Origin: Clostridiales bacterium UBA4696
GTDB taxonomy: Bacteria; Bacillota; Clostridia; Oscillospirales; Oscillospiraceae
Assembly: GCA_002404795.1 (NCBI GenBank)
Contig: DHKK01000117.1
Span: forward strand, 2,307 to 12,553
DNA: 10,247 nucleotides
Direction of reading: 5' to 3'
The notes beneath the pieces were generated by a model. The model had not been told where the DNA came from. It made no database searches and saw nothing but the letters and a program-made list of their open reading frames with translations. This document shows, in pieces, positions 6,056 through 10,247 of this stretch. The position numbers were made by a program, and so were the translations under genes. Each line of letters starts with the position of its first letter. Within the stretch, counting starts at the first letter, position 1.

Positions 6056-8917
6056 TTACGCCGTGCGGCGCTTTCTGCCCGTGAGGGTCACGAAAGCGAG
6101 GCCGAGGGCGCTGAGGAGGGCGAGGATGGCATACAGCCCACTCGCGTCGCCGGTCTTCGGCACGTCATAGCCGGGGACGGCCGGGGTGACGGGAGTCTCC
6201 GGCGTTTCCGGTTCCTCCGGTTCCTCCGGTTCCTCGGGCGGCTGGTCGCCGCCGGGCGTAGGTTCCCAATGCGACTGCCAGTGGTTTTCCCAGCTCCGGC
6301 CGCTGCGGTCGATCTGCGTCGTCGTGATCTGAACGTCGTTGGAGTAGCGGGTCAGCGTTTTTGTCTCGGTGCAGGTCCGGTCCTGCGTGGTCGTGACCAG
6401 CTGCTCCTGCTCCGACCCGGAGCGGATGATCTTTGCGACCGGGTCCGTGATCTTGAGATTGACCAGCACCCGCAGATCGACCGTCTGCTTCCCGGACGCA
6501 ATGCCGACAAACGTCTGCGCCGTCTTCTCCTCGCCGTTCTCCGAACGTACCTCCGACGAATACAGATAGACGCCCGTCTCCAGCTCGTGCGTTCCCTCCA
6601 GCCGCAGCTCAACGCTCGCGTTGTTGGAAAGCTTCAGTCCATCGATCGTATAAGTTCCATTTTCAGATGCCCAATTCAGCTCAGACAGCTTTTTCGTTCC
6701 AACCACCTCGCCGTCCTGATAAACATTGACCACGAGATTTTCATTTCTTGTATCCGGTGTCACTGCAAGCACAAAATCCAGCGACACATCGTACTTTCCA
6801 TCCTCGTCTTTTCCGGTCACCTTGGCCTTTGCGCCCTGGATCGTCTTTTCATCCAGCAGTGTCGTGCGCGGCGTTGCGTCTCTCGTCTGTGCGATCAGGT
6901 AGTTGTACAGCTTTTGAATTGTGCTCTTGGCTGATTCCGAAGCAAGCGCAAAACTATTATTGTCATTACCGCCCAGATACTTTATAACACTGATTGCATC
7001 ATCGTCGACACGATTATTCGGGTCACAGTTGCCGTATTTCCAAATCGCCGCCTGTGTTGCTGTCAGCGCCTGCCCATCGGTCAGTGCATCGATTTCATCA
7101 GCTGTCAGGCCACCTACATCTTCTTTTTTGTTCAGCTTTTCACGCAAAATCTTCTTCAGGTTCTGCAAACTCCCAATACCTTGGTCCGTCCCCCAATAAC
7201 CCTCATAAGCGATCGCGCGGATATGCTTCGCAGCCTCATCATTGTAATAACTGGCATCTTCCACATTTTCCATCGCGTATTTCCAGCCTTCCTTTGCATC
7301 TGTCTGGAAATCCGCGCAGTATGTGTAATATCTATTTCCATCTTTGTCTACCAAAACAAACTGATGCGCCTGCCATGTACTTGGATTCTCTTCTGTATGA
7401 TTGGTATCGTTGACGCGATAGCGGCTTTCCAGCCCGTATTCGCCCTTCCACTGATAAGGAAGGTTACTGTCGCTGGTCCCTTCAGTTTTATTCGGCCGAC
7501 CATACAGATCATTTTCGTCAAACTGTCCGTTGTTGGGTTTAAGGACATCCGGCCGCAGGGAACTCATATTCGTTTCCCCGTGGTTCTCGACATTCCCCAT
7601 TTCCGCGTGAAGCTTTCCGTTTGTGACCGTCACGGTTGCGGTCTCGGTATGCACGGTCTGCTTGTAGACCCGCGTGACAGTCTCCGAGACGGTCTGTACA
7701 CTATCGGTCGTATCCTGCTGCATGGGCTGGGTCACGGTCTTCGTGATGGTGATCGTGCCGTAGACGCTGTCGCTCTTGCTGGAAAGCAGCTGGCCGTCCG
7801 CGCCCTTCCGCGTCGTCGTCACGCGGTAGCCCACGACCTGCGGCTCCGTACTGCCGGAGTTCTCAACAACTTCCCAGATCTCCTCCACCGTCGTTTCCGT
7901 GGTCACGCCGCTCTCATCCGTTACCGGCGCGGCCGGGTCCGGCCTCTGCGGCGGCGTCACGACGGCGGATGTGGTCGTCGTCGCGTTGCCGTCCGGCTCC
8001 CGTTCGCCTGTCGGTTTTTCTGCTCCTTCCACGTCGGTGGGGTCGTTTTCTTTTATGATCGTCGAGTCCGGCTTCAGTTCCCGGGTCGTGACGGTCTTGG
8101 TGTAGGAGGTCACATTGCCGTCTTTGTCCTTGACTTCTTCATAGACGGTCGTGATCTCCACCACATCCTTGCCGTCTATCGTTTCCCGTGTCGTTGTTGT
8201 ATTCTTTCCGTTCTTATCGAAGGTCATATCTCTATCGCCCCCGAGTGCTTCCAGCGCATCCTTTGGATCCGCCGTGCCGGAGAATTCCTGATCCTTTTTC
8301 TCGCCGGGCTTCAGCTCTGCTTTCGCGCCGGTGTAGTCAGGCGTAACCCCGGTCGGGGTTTCGGTCCGCGCTGTTTCCTCGGACTTCACGGTCTCGGTCC
8401 CTGCCGGGTTCTCTTTGCCTTCTTCGATATCCGTCCGGGTGATCGTCTCGGTGGTCTTTTTATCGGAGGGCTGATCTTTTTTCGTCTCCGTTGTCGTTTT
8501 TGTTTCCGTCGTCAGCTCGCTGCCGGTCTGTGTCCCGGTCGTATCCCGGGAGCCGTCCGGGCCGGTGACCGTCGTTTCCGTTGTCGTTTCTGCGCCCGTG
8601 ACGGTCGTTCCGTTTTCCTCTGTGCCGTCGCGGCCCTCCCACGTCTTCTCCGTCGTCGTGGTCGTCGTAGTCTGGCCGGGGGCGGGGGTGTCTTGTTTGG
8701 TATCGGTGGTGACGGTCTCGGTCACGGTTGGGTCTTCCACGGTGCCTGTCGGCCCGGTAGGAGTGGAGGCGGAGGGCTCGGTATTCGTGGTCTCGGTCAC
8801 GGTTGGGTCTTCCACAGTGCCTGCCGGTTCGGCGGCGAGGGCGGTGGCGCTGAGCAGCCCGATGCACAGGCTGGCGATCAGCAAGCAGCTGATGAGTGTA
8901 CGGAATTTGCGTTTCAT
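6056..8917 (-). CDS. Cell-wall-anchored Cys-Gln thioester surface protein (putative adhesin)
   Basis: A 953-residue surface protein. Order of parts: signal peptide (1-29, KRKF, hydrophobic core, ALAA); a Thr/Glu/Lys-rich low-complexity region (30-430) with short repeats such as GTVEDPTVTET; a thioester domain (about 490-680) with YCADF (Cys534) and TQAAIW (Gln622), the Cys and Gln that form the internal thioester in TED/TQXA proteins; a beta-rich domain ending GKQTVDLRVLVNLKITDP; a further Thr-rich stretch; a Pro/Glu spacer (about 888-916); VPKTG (919-923); a hydrophobic segment; and RKRRTA. TED proteins of Gram-positive pathogens use the thioester to bind host surfaces covalently; that role is inferred here. 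The start is set by AGGAGG eight bases before the ATG and by the signal peptide. An in-frame ATG at 9034 is rejected. TED domains usually sit at the N-terminal tip, so the 430-residue N-terminal region is unusual. Sortase B, just downstream, is the likely anchoring enzyme. Confidence 0.9.
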   Translation of the reverse strand: MKRKFRTLISCLLIASLCIGLLSATALAAEPAGTVEDPTVTETTNTEPSASTPTGPTGTVEDPTVTETVTTDTKQDTPAPGQTTTTTTTEKTWEGRDGTEENGTTVTGAETTTETTVTGPDGSRDTTGTQTGSELTTETKTTTETKKDQPSDKKTTETITRTDIEEGKENPAGTETVKSEETARTETPTGVTPDYTGAKAELKPGEKKDQEFSGTADPKDALEALGGDRDMTFDKNGKNTTTTRETIDGKDVVEITTVYEEVKDKDGNVTSYTKTVTTRELKPDSTIIKENDPTDVEGAEKPTGEREPDGNATTTTSAVVTPPQRPDPAAPVTDESGVTTETTVEEIWEVVENSGSTEPQVVGYRVTTTRKGADGQLLSSKSDSVYGTITITKTVTQPMQQDTTDSVQTVSETVTRVYKQTVHTETATVTVTNGKLHAEMGNVENHGETNMSSLRPDVLKPNNGQFDENDLYGRPNKTEGTSDSNLPYQWKGEYGLESRYRVNDTNHTEENPSTWQAHQFVLVDKDGNRYYTYCADFQTDAKEGWKYAMENVEDASYYNDEAAKHIRAIAYEGYWGTDQGIGSLQNLKKILREKLNKKEDVGGLTADEIDALTDGQALTATQAAIWKYGNCDPNNRVDDDAISVIKYLGGNDNNSFALASESAKSTIQKLYNYLIAQTRDATPRTTLLDEKTIQGAKAKVTGKDEDGKYDVSLDFVLAVTPDTRNENLVVNVYQDGEVVGTKKLSELNWASENGTYTIDGLKLSNNASVELRLEGTHELETGVYLYSSEVRSENGEEKTAQTFVGIASGKQTVDLRVLVNLKITDPVAKIIRSGSEQEQLVTTTQDRTCTETKTLTRYSNDVQITTTQIDRSGRSWENHWQSHWEPTPGGDQPPEEPEEPEEPETPETPVTPAVPGYDVPKTGDASGLYAILALLSALGLAFVTLTGRKRRTA
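6201..6236 (-). repeat. Nine-base tandem repeat in the wall-spacer region
   Basis: GGTTCCTCC is repeated three times (6210-6236, last base variant) with a degenerate unit before it (6201-6209). It encodes consecutive Glu-Glu-Pro triplets in the Pro/Glu spacer before VPKTG. Such in-frame units can change spacer length by slippage. Confidence 0.75.
8714..8827 (-). repeat. Direct repeat encoding the duplicated GTVEDPTVTET motif
   Basis: Two 39-base copies (8714-8752 and 8789-8827) differ at two positions and lie 75 bases (25 codons) apart. They encode the GTVEDPTVTET motif twice, immediately after the signal peptide. The near identity of the DNA points to a recent in-frame duplication. Confidence 0.85.
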
Positions 8918-8990
8918 GTTCGGTTCCTCCTGTTTTTGTATCAAATTGATTTTGCGGGCTTCTGTCCCTGTTGGGATACATTCCCTGTTC

Positions 8991-9034
8991 AGTATAGCAC
9001 AAATTCCAGAATATATATATATATATATTTCCAA
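8991..9034 (-). promoter_or_regulatory. Promoter of the surface-protein gene with (AT)9 tract
   Basis: The minus strand has an extended -10, TGCTATACT (8999-8991). The (AT)9 simple repeat (9028-9011) covers the -35 position, which reads TATATA at 17-base spacing. TTGGAA (9034-9029), a better -35, lies 32 bases from the -10, on the far side of the repeat. Transcription would start near 8984, giving a leader of about 67 bases with AGGAGG before the ATG at 8917. The leader also contains the palindrome ATCAAATTGAT (8943-8953 on the plus strand). Confidence 0.6.
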
Positions 9035-9084
9035 TTTTTCTTTTCACCCTGATCATACCATCTCTTCCCCGGAAAGGCAGTCGA

Positions 9085-9136
9085 AAAACAGCCCCGGCAG
9101 GACATCCGTTTTCGGATGCTCTGCCGGGGCTGTTTT
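9085..9136 (-). terminator. Terminator of the zinc-ribbon gene
   Basis: AAAACAGCCCCGGCAG (9085-9100) pairs fully with CTGCCGGGGCTGTTTT (9121-9136). An inner ATCCG-tttt-CGGAT hairpin forms across a small internal loop. On the minus strand TTTTT follows the stem. The hairpin starts 11 bases after the TGA of the small gene and separates it from the surface-protein promoter. Confidence 0.88.
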
Positions 9137-9147
9137 GTGCCGGTTTT

Positions 9148-9372
9148 TCAGTCGTTGGGGGTATCGGTCAGGACCTTGCCGATGTTCCACAGATGGGCCG
9201 CGCGCTGCGCGGCGTCCAGCCGCTCGGCCGGGCGCTCATAGCGGATCTCCGCCGTGTGCGAGCCGCAGTCGAGGCAGGCCACGTAAAAGCACCAGCCGTT
9301 TTCCTCCTCCATCAGTCCCGTGCCCCCGCAGATGGGGCATTCCTGCAGTTCGATCTCCTGATAGCTTTCCAT
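9148..9372 (-). CDS. Small Lar-like zinc-ribbon protein
   Basis: A 74-residue acidic protein with two CxxC knuckles, CPIC (Cys12, Cys15) and CLDC (Cys33, Cys36), which should hold one zinc ion. A segment ending AAQRAAHLWNIGKVL follows. The layout CPxCG-x(n)-CxxCG-...-A-WN is that of the Lar family; Lar of the E. coli Rac prophage modulates type I restriction. Members are common in Firmicutes phages and genomes, mostly without tested function, so restriction alleviation is only a family-based guess here. The frame is open upstream to 9633, but the ATG at 9372 has AGGAG eight bases before it and a strong promoter 50 bases upstream, and the zinc-ribbon domain begins right after it. No phage or restriction gene is adjacent in the window. 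Confidence 0.8.
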   Translation of the reverse strand: MESYQEIELQECPICGGTGLMEEENGWCFYVACLDCGSHTAEIRYERPAERLDAAQRAAHLWNIGKVLTDTPND

Positions 9373-9421
9373 TGTTGACGCTCCTGTTCCTTCCGGCCCG
9401 CGGGCCGTGCTGTTATGCTTC

Positions 9422-9450
9422 AGTATAGTCCATCCGCCGCGCCGCGTCAA
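9422..9450 (-). promoter_or_regulatory. Promoter of the zinc-ribbon gene
   Basis: The minus strand has TTGACG (9450-9445), a 17-base spacer and TATACT (9427-9422), a near-consensus sigma-A promoter directed at the ATG at 9372. Confidence 0.8.
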
Positions 9451-9462
9451 CCAAAACCGCAC

Positions 9463-9492
9463 TTGACGCTCCGCCCCGCTCCCCGCTATACT
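9463..9492 (+). promoter_or_regulatory. Promoter of the HAD phosphatase gene
   Basis: TTGACG (9463-9468), an 18-base spacer and TATACT (9487-9492). Its hexamers are identical to those of the divergent promoter; the two -35 boxes are 12 bases apart. Confidence 0.8.
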
Positions 9493-9518
9493 AAAGAAAA
9501 AACGAAAAGAGAGCACCC

Positions 9519-10214
9519 ATGAAAGAAAAAACCGTCTTTTTTGACCTCGACGATACCCTGTATGACCGCTCCGGCCCGTATCTGGCCGCCTTCCGCCAGT
9601 TTTTCGGCGGGCGGTATGCGGATAAGGCCGCACAGGCCTACCAGACCGTCATGCACCGCGGCTACGAGGTCTTCACCGCCGCGCACACCGGCAAGATCAG
9701 CATGGACGCCATGCACATCTACCGCCACCAGATCGGTCTGCTCGACGTCGGCATCCGCATCACGGCGGCGCAGGCGCTGCAGCTGCAGGCCGTCTATGCC
9801 GCGCAGCAGCAGCGGATCACGCTGTCCGCCGCCGTCCGCGCGGCGCTGGACTACTGCCGGGCGGCGTACCGCGCCGTCGGCATCATCACCAACGGCAGCG
9901 TCGGCCCGCAGCAGGGCAAGCTCCGCAGCCTCGGTCTGGACCGCTGGGCCGACCCGGGGCTCGTGTTCATCTCCGACGCCTGCGGCGTCATGAAGCCCGC
10001 GCCGGAGATCTTCCGTCTGGCGCAGACGGCCGCGGGCGGCGGGCCGTGCGTCTTCGTCGGCGATTCGTGCTCGCAGGACATCGCCGGGGCCTCCGCCTGC
10101 GGCTGGCAGACCATCTGGCTCAACCGCACCGGCGAAGCCCCCACCGCCTCCCCCACCCTCATCGCCCGCTCCGAACAGGACCTCCTCCCCTGCCTGCAGG
10201 CGCTGGCGGAGTGA
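9519..10214 (+). CDS. HAD-superfamily hydrolase (probable phosphatase, subfamily IA)
   Basis: A 231-residue cytoplasmic hydrolase that most likely removes phosphate from a small metabolite. All four HAD motifs are present: FFDLDDTLYD (nucleophile Asp9 and acid/base Asp11), IITNGS (Thr124), MKPAPEIF (Lys159) and VFVGDSCSQD (Asp182 and Asp187, Mg ligands). The segment between motifs I and II (about residues 15-100) is a helical cap of the C1 type, giving subfamily IA, where YjjG-like nucleotidases and phosphoglycolate phosphatase-like enzymes belong. The substrate cannot be told from sequence. The ATG at 9519 lies about 20 bases after the likely transcription start, with only a weak AGAGAG ribosome site. 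It ends just before a hairpin repeat at the window edge, and no classical terminator is visible before the edge. Confidence 0.92.
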   Translation: MKEKTVFFDLDDTLYDRSGPYLAAFRQFFGGRYADKAAQAYQTVMHRGYEVFTAAHTGKISMDAMHIYRHQIGLLDVGIRITAAQALQLQAVYAAQQQRITLSAAVRAALDYCRAAYRAVGIITNGSVGPQQGKLRSLGLDRWADPGLVFISDACGVMKPAPEIFRLAQTAAGGGPCVFVGDSCSQDIAGASACGWQTIWLNRTGEAPTASPTLIARSEQDLLPCLQALAE

Positions 10215-10217
10215 GAA

Positions 10218-10247
10218 AAGGCTCCGGAACCTCTCCGCCTCGCTTCG
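10218..10247. repeat. Partial hairpin repeat element at the right edge
   Basis: AAGGCTCC (10218-10225) is followed after four bases by CCTCTCCGCCTCGCTTCG (10230-10247), which closely matches the reverse-orientation part of copy B (5887-5904). It starts three bases after the HAD stop codon and is cut by the window edge. The direct jump from AAGGCTCC to the CCTCTCC part suggests a shortened or rearranged copy. Confidence 0.65.

Noticed and set aside
8918..9034. Upstream start at 9034 for the surface protein, which would place the (AT)9 tract in coding sequence.
   Set aside because: The signal peptide and AGGAGG belong to the ATG at 8917, and a promoter lies inside the extension.
7181..9052. 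A 623-codon open frame on the plus strand.
   Set aside because: Antisense to the surface protein. The minus strand has signal peptide, thioester motifs and sorting signal in order, so it is the coding strand.
9373..9633. Longer start at 9633 for the zinc-ribbon protein.
   Set aside because: It would run through both divergent promoters and into the HAD gene. The added residues are basic low-complexity sequence.

Overview
The window looks like chromosomal DNA from a high-GC gut Clostridia, most likely Oscillospirales (Oscillibacter / Lawsonibacter / Dysosmobacter-like). This is an inference from four things: Firmicutes-style AGGAGG ribosome sites and sigma-A promoters, a Clostridia-type class B sortase, a Cys-Gln thioester surface protein, and small hairpin repeats (AAGGCTCCCCT...) of a kind I recall from Oscillospiraceae genomes. 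No tRNA, rRNA, insertion sequence or CRISPR array was seen. Several very long open frames on the plus strand are only antisense shadows of the GC-rich minus-strand genes.

Left part (1-2700): a molybdenum hydroxylase locus. The minus-strand gene is xdhA, the molybdopterin subunit of xanthine dehydrogenase. It starts at 1856 and runs off the left edge. Divergent from it is mocA, the CTP:molybdopterin cytidylyltransferase that makes the cofactor form XdhA needs. They share a 239-base intergenic region with a promoter for each. mocA ends inside a bidirectional terminator whose loop holds its stop codon.

Middle part (2703-5663, all minus strand): a stand-alone Y-family translesion DNA polymerase with a clamp-binding QLSLF motif and a near-consensus LexA/SOS box just upstream of its promoter. 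Next comes a two-gene unit of class B sortase and Sfp-type phosphopantetheinyl transferase, joined by an ATGA stop/start overlap.

Surface-protein region (5664-9060): a 392-base gene-free stretch carries three hairpin repeat elements. Upstream of it lies a 953-residue secreted, wall-anchored protein. It has a signal peptide, a long Thr/Glu-rich N-terminal region, a thioester domain (YCADF...TQAAIW), a Pro/Glu wall spacer and a VPKTG sorting signal. The neighbouring sortase may anchor it. Its promoter has an (AT)9 tract where the -35 box should be, and the DNA encoding the thioester domain is clearly more AT-rich than its flanks.

Right part (9085-10247): a 74-residue Lar-like zinc-ribbon protein (minus) and a HAD phosphatase (plus) diverge from back-to-back promoters of nearly identical sequence (TTGACG...TATACT). 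A truncated copy of the hairpin repeat begins at the right edge.
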